Below, in pieces: positions 50,469 to 60,689 of a DNA stretch of 64,000 nucleotides. How positions within the stretch are numbered: position 1 is the first letter of the stretch; each line of letters opens with the position of its first letter. Source of the stretch: Oceanobacillus iheyensis HTE831 (lineage in GTDB: Bacteria; Bacillota; Bacilli; Bacillales; Amphibacillaceae). Where the stretch lies: contig NC_004193.1 in the NCBI RefSeq assembly GCF_000011245.1, positions 102,501 to 166,500 on the forward strand, in the 5' to 3' direction. The notes beneath the pieces were generated by a model. The model did no database searches. It was not told the origin of the DNA and saw only the letters and a list, made by a program, of their open reading frames with translations. The position numbers and the translations under genes are program-made.

Positions 50469-50602
50469 ACAACCTCTTTAGAGCTGTGTTTCCCCGTGAA
50501 ACCATACAGCCTTCTAGAAACTGGTCGTGTCACAAATAGGAAGTTACGGTTTGTCCTAATGTAGATAAGGTTGTGACTGATTTGAAGAAGGGAGATCACA
50601 CG

Positions 50603-50821
50603 ATGGCGAAAGATGATGTTATTGAAGTAGAAGGTACAGTAACAGATACATTGCCAAATGCGATGTTTAAAGTTGAGCTTGAGAATGGCCATACAGTATT
50701 GGCGCATGTATCTGGTAAAATCCGTATGCACTTTATTCGCATTTTACCAGGCGATAAAGTAACGGTTGAACTTTCTCCGTATGATTTAACCAGAGGACGA
50801 ATTACGTACCGTTATAAATAA
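50603..50821 (+). CDS. infA: Translation initiation factor IF-1
   Basis: A 72-residue OB-fold factor. ATG 50603 follows AAGGGAGA and gives [13 protein letters not shown]; an upstream in-frame start at 50573 would add a tail not seen in the family. [24 protein letters not shown] is canonical. Confidence 0.97.
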   Translation: MAKDDVIEVEGTVTDTLPNAMFKVELENGHTVLAHVSGKIRMHFIRILPGDKVTVELSPYDLTRGRITYRYK

Positions 50822-50837
50822 ACGAGCTCCGATATAA

Positions 50838-50966
<129 letters not shown>

Positions 50967-50989
50967 TAAACAGGAGGTGCTACTAAGCT

Positions 50990-51355
50990 ATGGCACGTAT
51001 TGCAGGTATTGATATTCCACGTGATAAACGTGTAGTAATTTCTTTAACTTATATCTATGGAGTAGGAAAAACTACTGCACAACAAATCCTTAAAGAAGCA
51101 GGCGTTTCTGAGGACACTCGTGTACGTGACTTAACCGAAGATGAGTTAGGTAGAATCCGTCAAGCAGTTGATCAATACAACACTGAAGGTGATTTACGCC
51201 GTGAAGTGTCACTAAACATCAAACGTTTGATCGAAATCGGTTCTTATCGCGGAATTCGTCACCGTCGCGGATTACCAGTTCGTGGTCAAAAAACAAAGAA
51301 CAACTCTCGTACTCGTAAAGGCCCACGTAAGACAATGGCTAACAAGAAAAAGTAA
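50990..51355 (+). CDS. rpsM: 30S ribosomal protein S13
   Basis: A 121-residue head protein contacting the 50S subunit and P-site t[18 protein letters not shown] and [17 protein letters not shown] are typical. ATG follows CAGGAGGTG. Confidence 0.97.
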   Translation: MARIAGIDIPRDKRVVISLTYIYGVGKTTAQQILKEAGVSEDTRVRDLTEDELGRIRQAVDQYNTEGDLRREVSLNIKRLIEIGSYRGIRHRRGLPVRGQKTKNNSRTRKGPRKTMANKKK

Positions 51356-51373
51356 TGTAAGGAGGTAAGCTAA

Positions 51374-51766
<393 letters not shown>

Positions 51767-51973
51767 TTATACCGTATAGAATTTGTCACCCTGTCTATAA
51801 TGGATGATAGAGCTTATCGGTTTATAAGTTATATGAATTTAAATAACGACATCCGAGACAGATCGTACGAAAGAAATACAGGTAGCGCAGAAACGCCAAC
51901 TGCCTTATTTGAGGAATTTCGGTTAGACCATATGTCTAGCCGGGGTTTCGACGTTTTAAAGGAGGGTTATGGA

Positions 51974-52918
51974 ATGATCGAAATCGAAAAGCCAAAGATT
52001 GAAACGGTTGAAATTAGCGAGAATGCTACATTTGGAAAATTCGTGGTTGAACCGCTTGAACGTGGATATGGTGCCACACTTGGAAACTCCTTGCGTCGTA
52101 TCTTATTATCCTCACTGCCAGGTGCTGCTGTAACCACAGTACAAATTGATGGAGCTTTACATGAGTTTTCAACAGTTGATGGTGTTGTAGAAGATGTTAC
52201 AACTATTATCCTCAACCTTAAGAAACTAGCTCTTAAAATTTATTCTGAAGAACCAAAAACATTAGAAATTGATGTTCAAGGTGAAGGTGCTGTAACTGCT
52301 GCAGATTTAACGTATGACAGTGATGTGGAAGTAATGAACCCGGATTTGCATATTGCAACGCTTAATAGCAAAGGCAATCTTCATATGAAGCTAATTGCAG
52401 AGCGAGGCCGTGGTTATCGTCCAGCAGAAGAGAATAAAAATGATGATCAACCAATCGGTGTCATTCCGATCGACTCCATCTTCACACCTGTTTCGCGCGT
52501 GACTTATCAAGTGGAAAACACTCGTGTAGGTCAAGTGGCAAACTATGATAAATTAACAATGGATGTATCTACGGATGGAAGCATTCGTCCTGAAGAAGCA
52601 GTTTCTTTAGGTGCTAAAATCATCACAGAACATCTTAATATTTTTGTAGGTTTAACAGATGAAGCACAAAATGCCGAAATCATGGTGGAAAAAGAAGAGG
52701 ATCAAAAAGAGAAGGTTATGGAAATGACCATCGAAGAACTTGATCTATCTGTTAGATCTTACAACTGCTTGAAACGTGCTGGAATTAACACGGTTCAAGA
52801 GCTTGCGAATAAATCAGAAGAAGATATGATGAAAGTTCGTAATTTAGGACGTAAATCTTTAGAAGAAGTAAAAGTAAAATTAGAAGACCTAGGATTAGGT
52901 CTACGAGATGATGACTGA
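51974..52918 (+). CDS. rpoA: DNA-directed RNA polymerase subunit alpha
   Basis: A 314-residue subunit, the same length as in B. subtilis. The N-terminal assembly domain (about 1-230) shows [21 protein letters not shown]. The C-terminal domain (about 245-314) holds the UP-element determinants near [17 protein letters not shown] and [14 protein letters not shown] 51974 follows AAAGGAGGG; open sequence upstream (51800-51973) is untranslated leader without family similarity. Confidence 0.97.
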   Translation: MIEIEKPKIETVEISENATFGKFVVEPLERGYGATLGNSLRRILLSSLPGAAVTTVQIDGALHEFSTVDGVVEDVTTIILNLKKLALKIYSEEPKTLEIDVQGEGAVTAADLTYDSDVEVMNPDLHIATLNSKGNLHMKLIAERGRGYRPAEENKNDDQPIGVIPIDSIFTPVSRVTYQVENTRVGQVANYDKLTMDVSTDGSIRPEEAVSLGAKIITEHLNIFVGLTDEAQNAEIMVEKEEDQKEKVMEMTIEELDLSVRSYNCLKRAGINTVQELANKSEEDMMKVRNLGRKSLEEVKVKLEDLGLGLRDDD

Positions 52919-52963
52919 TCGAACCAGTCACCTTTAGAGTTTCGAAAAAGGGAGGGATAGTCC

Positions 52964-53317
52964 GTGGCTAGAAAGTTAGGACGTAAAACAGACAGTCGTA
53001 TGGCTCTTCTTCGCAACCTTGCATCTGATTTGATCATTCATGAACGTATTGAAACAACAGAAGCAAAAGCGAAAGAGTTAAGATCGATTGTAGAAAAAAT
53101 GATTACGCTAGGAAAACGTGGCGATTTACACGCTCGTCGTCAAGCTGCAGCATTCTTATACAACAAAGAAACAGATGAAGACAACAACGTTATTCAAAAG
53201 TTATTTGATGATGTTGCTGCACGCTATGAAGACAGACAAGGTGGATACACACGCGTTCTTAAACTTAATGAACGCCAAGGCGATGGTGCTAAAATGGCAA
53301 TCATCGAATTGGTTTAA
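52964..53317 (+). CDS. rplQ: 50S ribosomal protein L17
   Basis: A 117-residue tunnel-exit protein. It begins [22 protein letters not shown] and ends with the typical [11 protein letters not shown] start behind AAAGGGAGGG. Last gene of the alpha operon. Confidence 0.97.
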
Positions 53318-53334
53318 TCTACTCTACATGCGGC

Positions 53335-53384
53335 AAGGGGCAGGACTCAATCTCTCTCAGAGGTTAATCCAAGCCCTTTTTTTG
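53335..53384 (+). terminator. Alpha operon terminator
   Basis: AAGGGGC-A-GGA pairs with TCC-AA-GCCCTTT, followed by a run of seven Ts. It closes the S10-spc-alpha superoperon. From here to 53837 (about 450 bp) I see no gene, only a possible isolated -10 TATAAT at 53750. Confidence 0.8.
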
Positions 53385-53837
53385 TAGATTCAAATAGTAC
53401 AAGCAAGACTCAAGGGATAAACGAAGAGGTTAAGTATAACTAGTATAAGTACCATATTTTGTTTATTAGCCCTTTTGCTTATGACCTTGTGGTACTAATG
53501 ATTTGCGAGGGAATATGGAATAACAAAATCCACTGATTAATGTTTTAGCTTTGGCTTTGATTCGTCTTCATACAGTTTGTTGTGGCTGGTGACGGTTAAA
53601 AGTAAGCAATGACTCTATTACCTAAAGAGTTACATAATAGCATCATCTTATATAGTAGGAACAAATTTACAAACTATTAAAGGTTGACCACCCCAAGCTT
53701 TTTGTGACTAACCTCATATATGTCATTCCACAGATTAATTCCCCGATGTTATAATAAATACCGGACGCATAGAAGATAGTAGTGCTAGTAGAGTAAAAGC
53801 ATCATATGGTTGCTGAGGTATTAGAGGAGGCTTATAG

Positions 53838-54677
53838 ATGAGTCGTAAAATAGTAGAGTTTAGAAATGTGTCGTTTCGTTATGACGAAGAAGGACCATGG
53901 GTATTAAAAAATTGCTCTTTTGAAATTTATGAAGATGAATGGCTAGCTATTATTGGCCATAATGGTTCTGGAAAATCAACGATCGCCAAGCTTTTAAATG
54001 GATTGTTGTTCCCGCAAGAAGGGGAAATTTATATAGATGGTATCAAAGTAGATGAAAATTCGATATGGGATATACGAAAAGAAGTAGGTATGGTATTCCA
54101 AAATCCTGACAACCAATTTGTTGGTGCAACTGTTCAAGATGATGTTGCTTTTGGGATGGAGAATCGAGGAATTCCTAGAGAAATCATGAAAAAGAGAATT
54201 GATGAAACCTTACAAGCTGTTCGTATGCAAGATTATTTGTTAACCGAACCGCATCGTTTGTCAGGTGGACAAAAACAGCGTGTCGCTATTGCAAGTGTAT
54301 TAGCGATCTCACCCAAGATACTGATATTAGATGAAGCGACTGCCATGTTAGATCCGGTGGGTCGAAAAGAAATCATGCAAACCGTTAACTCGATTCAAGA
54401 TTCACAAGGACTATCTCTAATTACAATTACACATGATTTAAAAGAAATAACTCGAGCTGATCGTGTAATTGTTTTAAATAATGGAGAACGTTGGGATGAG
54501 GCAACCCCAAGCCAATTATTCAAAAGAAAAGATGCACTGCGAGAAATCGGATTGGATGTTCCGTTTGTTGCGCATTTAAGTGATGCGTTTCGTAACAATG
54601 GAATCACAATTGAACATTCACCGTTAAGTCATGAACAACTGTTGGAGGAACTATGGACATATCATTCAAAAATGTAA
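53838..54677 (+). CDS. ecfA1: Energy-coupling factor transporter ATPase EcfA1
   Basis: A 279-residue ABC ATPase of the shared ECF vitamin-transport module. Walker A is GHNGSGKST, the Q-loop lies in [12 protein letters not shown], the signature is [12 protein letters not shown] and Walker [17 protein letters not shown] follows AGAGGAGG. Its end overlaps ecfA2 by 25 bases. Confidence 0.96.
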
Positions 54678-55522
54678 GTTATATATATCAAGAAAATACT
54701 CCTTTTGAACATCGAGCTATAGAGGATTTAAGCTTTACCATTGGATCAGGATCCATAGTAGCCATTATTGGTCATACAGGTTCGGGTAAATCTACATTGA
54801 TACAGCATTTGAATGGTTTAACCATTCCATCTCGTGGCGAAGTTCGGGTTGGGGATTTTGTACTTAATCAAGATGGAAAACCAAAAGATATCCGCAATCT
54901 ACGCAGTAAAGTGGGAGTTGTGTTTCAATATCCTGAGCATCAATTATTTGAGGAGACGGTACAAAAGGATATTGCATTTGGGCCACAGAATTTTGGTGTT
55001 AACGAGCAAGAAATCAAGGAACGCATTGCTTCAATATTGCCTTCGGTGGGCCTATCTGATTCGGTGCTAGAGCGGTCCCCATTTGATTTAAGTGGGGGAC
55101 AGAAGCGTCGTGTGGCCATTGCTGGAGTACTAGCCATGAAACCACAAGTGTTAGTACTAGACGAGCCTACTGCAGGTCTGGACCCACGTGGACAGAAAGA
55201 AATGATGACTATGTTCGACCACATACATCATGAGCAAAATTTAACTACTATATTTGTTACACATAATATGGAAGATGCACTCAAGTACGCTGATAAAGTA
55301 ATTATCCTTAATAAAGGACAGAAATTTATGGAGGGCAAGCCTCTCGAAGTGTTGAGACAACGGGAAAAGCTTCAACAAGTTCAATTGGATACGCCAGAAG
55401 TAATTGACTTCATCGATAAATACAATCATCGTTTTCATGATAATCTCATTTATCAAAACGAGTCTATTGTTGATATAGCTGCAGAGATGAAGCGTCGATT
55501 GGACGGTGGTCAACATGAATAA
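54653..55522 (+). CDS. ecfA2: Energy-coupling factor transporter ATPase EcfA2
   Basis: A 289-residue partner ATPase. Walker A is GHTGSGKST, the Q-loop [17 protein letters not shown], the signature [12 protein letters not shown] and Walker [14 protein letters not shown]. It overlaps ecfA1 upstream and ecfT downstream. The heterodimer powers exchangeable S components for vitamins or metals encoded elsewhere. Confidence 0.96.
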
Positions 55523-56312
55523 TGCTTTAATTATTGGGCAATACGTTCCAGGCAACTCCATCGTGCATCGTTTAGATCCACGTACCAAAATAACGATCGT
55601 ATTCTTTTTTGTTTTTATCGTGTTTTTTGCCAATAATGTTCCGAGTTACAGTTTATTAACGGTGTTTGCACTTTTATGTATGTTTTCCTCACGAGTACCA
55701 ATACGATTTGTCGCAAAAGGATTAATACCAGTTTGGTTTTTAATTGTTTTTACATTTATTCTACACTTATTCGTGACAAAGGAAGGTACGTTGCTTTTTG
55801 AGTTTTGGTTTATAGAAATCTATTCAGGTGGGCTTATTCAAGGTTTTGCGATTTCTTTACGATTCTTTTTATTGATATTAGTAACGTCATTACTAACACT
55901 AACGACGACGCCTATTGAGATTACAGATGCTGTAGAAGATATGCTTGCCCCATTGAAAAAAGTAAGGTTTCCCGTACATGAACTAGCGTTAATGATGTCT
56001 ATTTCATTGCGATTTATCCCAACGTTAATGCAAGAGACAGATAAAATCTCACGTGCACAAGCATCACGTGGTGTTGACTTTCGTACAGGCCCGATTAAAG
56101 ATCGTGTGATGGCGGTTATTCCTTTACTTGTTCCGTTATTTGTAAGTGCATTTAAGCGTGCAGAAGAGCTTGCAATGGCGATGGAAGCACGCGGCTATCA
56201 AGGAGGCGAAGGTCGTAGTAAATTACGTGAACTAACGATTGGACCTAAGGATATTAGTATTATGGTTAGCTTTGCAATTGTCATAATAGCTTTATTCTTA
56301 CTGAGAAAGTAG
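55515..56312 (+). CDS. ecfT: Energy-coupling factor transmembrane protein EcfT
   Basis: A 265-residue scaffold subunit with about five or six membrane segments. The two coupling-helix Ala-Arg-Gly motifs appear as QASRGVDF and EARGYQGG (the first with Ser for Ala). ATG 55515 gives the length found in B. subtilis; a GTG three codons earlier is less likely. Confidence 0.95.
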
Positions 56313-56339
56313 ATTAGGGAAAGAAAGAGGTTGAAGTAA

Positions 56340-57101
56340 GTGGAAAGATTAAAATGCACCGTATCGTATGATGGATCTGATTTTGCCGGATTCCAAGTAC
56401 AACCAGATCACAGGACGGTACAAGGTGTCTTGGAAAAAGCATTGTACAACATGCATAAAGGTAAATCAATACGGATTCAAGCATCCGGTAGAACGGATAC
56501 AGGTGTGCATGCTGTTGGACAAGTAATTCACTTCGACAGTCCACTGGAAATCCCTGAACGAAATTGGAAACAAGCACTAAATACATTACTACCGGATGAT
56601 GTGCGAATTCAAAAGGTAGAAAAGAAAACAGAAGAATTCCATGCTCGATATAGTGTGAAAGAAAAAGAATATCACTATTTTGTCTTAAATGAAGAGGATC
56701 CTAATGTCTTTCAGAGAGGATATGTTTACCACGAACCTAGAAAACTGGATCTCGAACGAATGCAAGAAGCCTGTCAGTATCTAGAAGGTACACATGATTT
56801 TACGAGTTTTTCTTCAGCAAAGTCATCAGTAAAAGGATCAAAAGTTCGTACGTTATATCACGTATCTTGTCACCAAACAGGTACTAATATTGAATTTATC
56901 TTTCGGGGAAGCGGCTTTTTATATAATATGGTACGTATCATGATGAGTGTACTTATTGATGTTGGTAAAGGGAAGCGAAACCCAGAAGATATTATAGATT
57001 TGTTAGCGAGCAAAAACCGTCAACAAATAGGAAAAACAATGGCTCCACAAGGCTTGTATTTATGGCGAGTATCCTATGAAGAAAATGGCAATAATGTGTA
57101 A
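56340..57101 (+). CDS. truA: tRNA pseudouridine(38-40) synthase TruA
   Basis: A 253-residue enzyme that modifies the anticodon arm of many tRNAs. The catalytic Asp is in GRTDTGVHAVGQ near residue 53; FLYNMVRIM is conserved. GTG start. It follows ecfT by 27 bases, as in B. subtilis, and is probably cotranscribed with the ECF genes. Confidence 0.96.
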   Translation: MERLKCTVSYDGSDFAGFQVQPDHRTVQGVLEKALYNMHKGKSIRIQASGRTDTGVHAVGQVIHFDSPLEIPERNWKQALNTLLPDDVRIQKVEKKTEEFHARYSVKEKEYHYFVLNEEDPNVFQRGYVYHEPRKLDLERMQEACQYLEGTHDFTSFSSAKSSVKGSKVRTLYHVSCHQTGTNIEFIFRGSGFLYNMVRIMMSVLIDVGKGKRNPEDIIDLLASKNRQQIGKTMAPQGLYLWRVSYEENGNNV

Positions 57102-57121
57102 TAAATTATTTCACCGGCAGC

Positions 57122-57150
57122 TTGACTTTTACGGCTAATCGTTATATTAT
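57122..57150 (+). promoter_or_regulatory. rplM-rpsI promoter
   Basis: TTGACT (57122-57127), 17-bp spacer, TATTAT (57145-57150). Confidence 0.85.
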
Positions 57151-57154
57151 GGTA

Positions 57155-57220
57155 TATGGCATTTTATTTCTAAACCATGATTAGCCCCGGAATCTAATTA
57201 TGTTAGAATATAAATATTGA
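57155..57220 (+). promoter_or_regulatory. L13 ribosomal-protein leader RNA
   Basis: The leader contains the blocks ACCATGATTAGCCCCGGAATC and TATGTTAGAATA, which match the conserved L13 leader of Bacillales by recall. It lies between the promoter and the rplM ribosome site and likely mediates feedback by L13. Confidence 0.7.
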
Positions 57221-57264
57221 CAACGAATTTAAATGAATGATTGATATATGGAGGGAAAAATATC

Positions 57265-57702
57265 ATGCGCACAACTTTCATGGCGAATGAAGCGAATATT
57301 GAACGCAAATGGCTTGTTGTGGATGCTGAAGGACAACGTCTTGGTCGTTTAGCAAGTGAAGTAGCATCTATCCTTCGTGGAAAGCATAAAGCTACTTACA
57401 CACCACACGCTGATACAGGAGATAATGTCATCATTATTAATGCTGACAAAATCGAATTAACTGGTAACAAAATCAACGATAAAATGTACTATCGTCACTC
57501 TAACCACCCAGGTGGATTAAAAGAGCGTAACGCTTACGAAATGCGTACTAAATACCCAGAGCAAATGCTTGAAATCGCGGTTAAAGGTATGCTTCCAAAA
57601 GGACCTCTAGGACGTAAAATGGGCAAGAAATTGCACGTTTACAGAGGAGCAGAGCACAACCATCAAGCGCAAAAACCAGAAGTTTATGAGCTTCGCGGAT
57701 AA
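57265..57702 (+). CDS. rplM: 50S ribosomal protein L13
   Basis: A 145-residue early-assembly protein. ATG 57265 gives [16 protein letters not shown]; a longer frame from 57241 contains the ribosome site [20 protein letters not shown] is typical. Confidence 0.97.
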
Positions 57703-57721
57703 TTAAAGGGAGGTAAATGAA

Positions 57722-58114
57722 TTGGCACAAGTACAATACTACGGCACTGGACGCCGCAAAAAGTCAACTGCCCGTGTACGTTTAGTACCAGGTACAGGCA
57801 ATGTAACAATAAATGGTCGTGATGCACAAGACTATTTTCCATATGAAACTCAACTTTTAATCTTGAACCAACCATTAGCTGCTACAGAAACTCAAGGAAC
57901 TTATGATGTTCTTGTAAATGTAGATGGCGGTGGATTCACTGGTCAAGCAGGTGCAATCCGTCACGGTATCGCACGTGCATTATTACAAGCAGATCCTGAG
58001 TATCGTTCTACTCTTAAATCAGAAGGATACCTTACTCGTGATGCTCGTATGAAAGAACGTAAAAAATACGGTCTTAAAAAGGCACGTCGTGCACCTCAGT
58101 TCTCAAAACGTTAA
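57722..58114 (+). CDS. rpsI: 30S ribosomal protein S9
   Basis: A 130-residue protein. It begins [20 protein letters not shown], and its C-terminal tail ending in Lys-Arg touches the P-site tRNA. TTG start behind GGGAGG. Its 3' end borders the accessory DNA; the frame is intact, so any integration left the gene functional. Confidence 0.97.
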   Translation: MAQVQYYGTGRRKKSTARVRLVPGTGNVTINGRDAQDYFPYETQLLILNQPLAATETQGTYDVLVNVDGGGFTGQAGAIRHGIARALLQADPEYRSTLKSEGYLTRDARMKERKKYGLKKARRAPQFSKR

Positions 58115-58138
58115 TATACTTGTTATATCAAGGTTTTG

Positions 58139-58173
58139 CCCTCTTTGCTCTTATGGAGCAGAGAGGGTTTTTT
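58139..58173 (+). terminator. Terminator after rpsI
   Basis: CCCTCTTTGCTC pairs with GAGCAGAGAGGG around TTATG and is followed by six Ts. Confidence 0.92.
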
Positions 58174-58189
58174 ATGTTCTAATTTGGAA

Positions 58190-58211
58190 TTGAATACCCC
58201 TTGAATACCCC
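58190..58211 (+). repeat. Tandem 11-bp repeat, possible integrase arm sites
   Basis: TTGAATACCCC occurs twice back to back (58190-58200 and 58201-58211), between the rpsI terminator and the 3' end of the integrase gene. Short direct repeats at this place are typical arm-type binding sites of tyrosine integrases, so this may mark the attachment end. The assignment is inference. Confidence 0.55.
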
Positions 58212-58215
58212 GAGC

Positions 58216-59394
58216 CTAAAAAGTCATGTACTTCTGGAACATCTCAGCTGTTTTCTCTTTCGCTTCATCGGTCACATGCGTGTAAATATCCATAGTGGTT
58301 TGAATATCGGTGTGGCCGAGTCGGGATTGTACATCTTTGATAGAAGCCCCGGCTGCAAACAACAAACTGGCATGTGTATGCCGGAATTCGTGAACTTTTA
58401 TTTGTGGTAGCTCCGGATTCTTTTGATAAATTCGCTCTAGTTTATCATTTAAGTAAGCCAGTCGACAATAATCCATTTCATGTTTTAACTGATTATAAAC
58501 CGTAAAGATGGGCTGCTTATCATCAGACTGAAAAGGGGCAGCAAGTTCTAACGTCAGATAGCGTTGTATTTGCTTGCTACGCCATTTCTTTAAGATTGCC
58601 AGAGTTTCATCGTCAACGCTAACGATACGCCGAGAGGCCTTTGTTTTCGATGTCTGAAGCTGCTTTTCCCCACCGGTGTAAATTAATGTCTTTTTCAAGC
58701 TGATCGATTTTTGATGGAAGTCTACGTCCGACCAATGCAGGGCATACAGTTCTCCCTTGCGTGCTCCTGTGAAGGAGAGTAGCCGTAACATGGTATAAGC
58801 CATGTCATCCTTCTGAATCGCCTCTAAAAAGGTTCTGAGTTCTTCACGGGTATAGTAATGCTTCTTTTCTTCCAGCTCTGCAACATATTCCATCTCATGT
58901 TTTAGTTTGGGTAACGTGACATAGTCCATCGGGTTACGCTTAATCATGTCCATTTTCATAGCATATCGGAAGACCTGGTTTGCTTGTATCTTATAATCCT
59001 TGAAGGTTTTAAGCTCCTTGGCCCAACCGTTGATAGCTTTTTGGCAATGCGATCGGGTTATGTCTTTCATTTTGTAAGGACCGAAGACCGGGAGGATCCT
59101 GCGGTTGAATTTACTCTCCATCGCATACACCGTAGTTGGCTTTACTTCTCTACGATGTTGCTTAAACCATTCTTCAAAAACTTCCTGGAAGGTCAGCTGA
59201 TCATTTTGGCGGATCCCGAGTTCGTCGACTTCAACCAATATTTTAGATAACGCAATATTTGCATCTTTTTTTGTCTTGAAACCTCGGCGTGTGGTTCGTT
59301 TCTTTTTGCCCGTGAGGGGATCCTTGCCGAGATAAGCATTAAACATATAAGCGGTGGTACCGTCTTTCTTTGTGTACTTTTTAATGTTTGCCAT
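58216..59394 (-). CDS. Tyrosine-type site-specific integrase
   Basis: A 392-residue recombinase. An N-terminal arm-binding domain (about 1-60, with KDPLTGKKKRTTRRGFKTKKDA) is followed by a SAM-like core-binding domain (about 65-165) and a catalytic domain. Catalytic residues are Arg in SFTGARKGEL, His-x-x-Arg in HEFRHTHASLLF, His in LGHTDIQTT and Tyr in MDIYTHV. It points towards rpsI with its 3' end about 100 bp from it. This is the usual arrangement of elements that insert at the 3' end of a conserved gene. Confidence 0.95.
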   Translation of the reverse strand: MANIKKYTKKDGTTAYMFNAYLGKDPLTGKKKRTTRRGFKTKKDANIALSKILVEVDELGIRQNDQLTFQEVFEEWFKQHRREVKPTTVYAMESKFNRRILPVFGPYKMKDITRSHCQKAINGWAKELKTFKDYKIQANQVFRYAMKMDMIKRNPMDYVTLPKLKHEMEYVAELEEKKHYYTREELRTFLEAIQKDDMAYTMLRLLSFTGARKGELYALHWSDVDFHQKSISLKKTLIYTGGEKQLQTSKTKASRRIVSVDDETLAILKKWRSKQIQRYLTLELAAPFQSDDKQPIFTVYNQLKHEMDYCRLAYLNDKLERIYQKNPELPQIKVHEFRHTHASLLFAAGASIKDVQSRLGHTDIQTTMDIYTHVTDEAKEKTAEMFQKYMTF

Positions 59395-59446
59395 AATAGT
59401 TTCCTTTCCAATACGCTGGCAGGCTATATACAGGAAAGAGAAGAAC

Positions 59447-59962
59447 TTATTCTAAAATCAATTCAAGCATACTTCTAATTTTTTTGCGTTCTTCATTTGT
59501 TAAAAATTCATTTTTATAGTACAAGTCAATCTTCATATTAAGAAGATCATGGAGGTCAAATAATCTTCTTCTTAATTCGTCATCTGATAACTCTTTAATA
59601 GTTTGCTCTCCGTTTTCTAATTTCATTTCCTCAGTACTTGGAAGGTTTACTTCTATATTTCTCGTTTTATTTAGGAGTTTTTCATCTCTACCCCGATCAA
59701 TACCTTCACGTTTAATATGACCATTCTCAAAATCCACGTAAGAAGCAGAGTAGCCGGCTAAATTCATTAGATAAATAGGTGAAATGTCTAACCCTACAGC
59801 AAGCGTTCTTAATAATGAAGGTTTAGGTAAACCTTTATAACCGTTCTCGATTTGAGATAAATATGAATCTGAGTAACCGGTTCGTGCCTTTAAGTCGATT
59901 AAAGTTATGTTTTTCTCTTTTCGAATCTCTTTGAGTTTGGCTCCAAATTCTTTAGCATCCAT
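59447..59962 (-). CDS. cI-like XRE family repressor
   Basis: A 171-residue DNA-binding protein. A helix-turn-helix (about 5-65) contains LKEIRKEKNITLIDLKARTGYSDSYLSQIENG; the C-terminal part is acidic and helical. ATG 59962 is nine bases after AGGTGAGG; the TTG at 59968 is too close. It lies upstream of the integrase on the same strand and divergent from the excisionase-like gene. It probably controls the element through the palindrome at 60077-60105. Confidence 0.88.
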   Translation of the reverse strand: MDAKEFGAKLKEIRKEKNITLIDLKARTGYSDSYLSQIENGYKGLPKPSLLRTLAVGLDISPIYLMNLAGYSASYVDFENGHIKREGIDRGRDEKLLNKTRNIEVNLPSTEEMKLENGEQTIKELSDDELRRRLFDLHDLLNMKIDLYYKNEFLTNEERKKIRSMLELILE

Positions 59963-60048
59963 TAACAAGTTACCTCACCTTTCATGTTTGTTTATCATCA
60001 TTATCACACGTTAACTTTACCAAGTAAATATTTTTCTAACTAAAGTGT

Positions 60049-60077
60049 TGATTAAGCAATTAGGATAATATATAATT
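60049..60077 (+). promoter_or_regulatory. Promoter of the excisionase-like gene
   Basis: TTGATT (60049-60054), 17-bp spacer, TATAAT (60072-60077), facing right, with its start point inside the palindrome that follows. Confidence 0.82.
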
Positions 60078-60105
60078 AAGTAAGTAAATTATTTACTTAC
60101 TTAAT
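60077..60105. promoter_or_regulatory. 29-bp perfect palindrome, likely repressor operator
   Basis: Two 14-base arms, TTAAGTAAGTAAAT and its exact complement, around a single central T. It begins at the last base of the -10 box and covers the expected start point. This position would let a dimeric repressor, probably the divergent XRE protein, block transcription. A related half-site AAGTAAATA lies at about 60024-60032. Confidence 0.75.
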
Positions 60106-60129
60106 AAGTGAGGGGGTAGGACAAAGCTT

Positions 60130-60429
60130 ATGGAGAGCTCCATACCATTACAGGTCTCAGATGAGTTTAAAAGTAATTATTATGAATTATTCTATGAACT
60201 AAGCAAAGAAGCTTTTGAAGCTGCTAAAAGAGATAGTGGGGCTGGAAGGTTCATGACGAAAAAGCAATGTTGTGAGTTTATCGGTATCTCTTTTGGTCAT
60301 TTGCAAAAACTAGAAAAACATGGCTTACCAGTTATTGAGTTAGAAGGAAAGGTGCTCGTCGATCGTGAAGATGTTATTAAATTCATGAGTAAGTATAAAA
60401 AGATTGAAAACATTAAACAAATAATTTAA
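60130..60429 (+). CDS. Small helix-turn-helix protein, excisionase-like
   Basis: A 99-residue protein. Residues about 40-90 form a MerR/AlpA-type winged helix: FMTKKQCCEFIGISFGHLQKLEKHGLP followed by VLVDREDVIKFM. Proteins like this act as recombination directionality factors or as activators in integrative elements. It is transcribed away from the repressor and integrase. ATG follows GAGGGGGT at some distance. Exact function unknown. Confidence 0.75.
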   Translation: MESSIPLQVSDEFKSNYYELFYELSKEAFEAAKRDSGAGRFMTKKQCCEFIGISFGHLQKLEKHGLPVIELEGKVLVDREDVIKFMSKYKKIENIKQII

Positions 60430-60581
60430 TTGCTGGCAGGCGAAGTTGAATTTATTTGTCTACAGGGTAAAGAGTGATTTTAAGGGAATGGTTTAGTTTA
60501 ACCATCGAGTAGTGTCAATAAAATTCCGGTTGTTGTGCGCGTGTTGGTGATAAAATTAATACGTGTAATTTTGCGGAAATG

Positions 60582-60680
60582 TGATATTATATAGATATCG
60601 TGGAGAATGAAATCATAAGCGTCAGAGCCTTGAATGGCGCCATGAAACCACCTCTTATAAAAGAGGTGGTTTTTCGCTTT
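60582..60680 (+). ncRNA. Candidate small RNA with strong terminator
   Basis: An extended -10 (TGATATTAT, 60582-60590) has no good -35. About 55 bp on, an intrinsic terminator stands alone: AAACCACCTCTT pairs with AAGAGGTGGTTT around ATAA, then TTCGC. The stretch between has no reading frame and holds a small GCGTCA/TGGCGC hairpin. A transcript of about 80 nt fits a regulatory RNA or type I antitoxin, but I recognise no family. Confidence 0.4.
60646..60675 (+). terminator. Orphan intrinsic terminator
   Basis: A 12-bp perfect stem with a four-base loop and flanking A and T runs, usable in both directions. No gene ends close by on either strand. Confidence 0.8.
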
Positions 60681-60689
60681 ATCGCCCTG

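Noticed and set aside
51800..51973. N-terminal extension of rpoA by 58 codons
   Set aside because: The strong ribosome site AAAGGAGGG directly before ATG 51974 and the 314-residue family length fix the start; the extension has no similarity to RpoA.
53385..53837. Possible promoter TATAAT at 53750 for the ECF genes
   Set aside because: No acceptable -35 box at 16-18 bp upstream; left uncalled.
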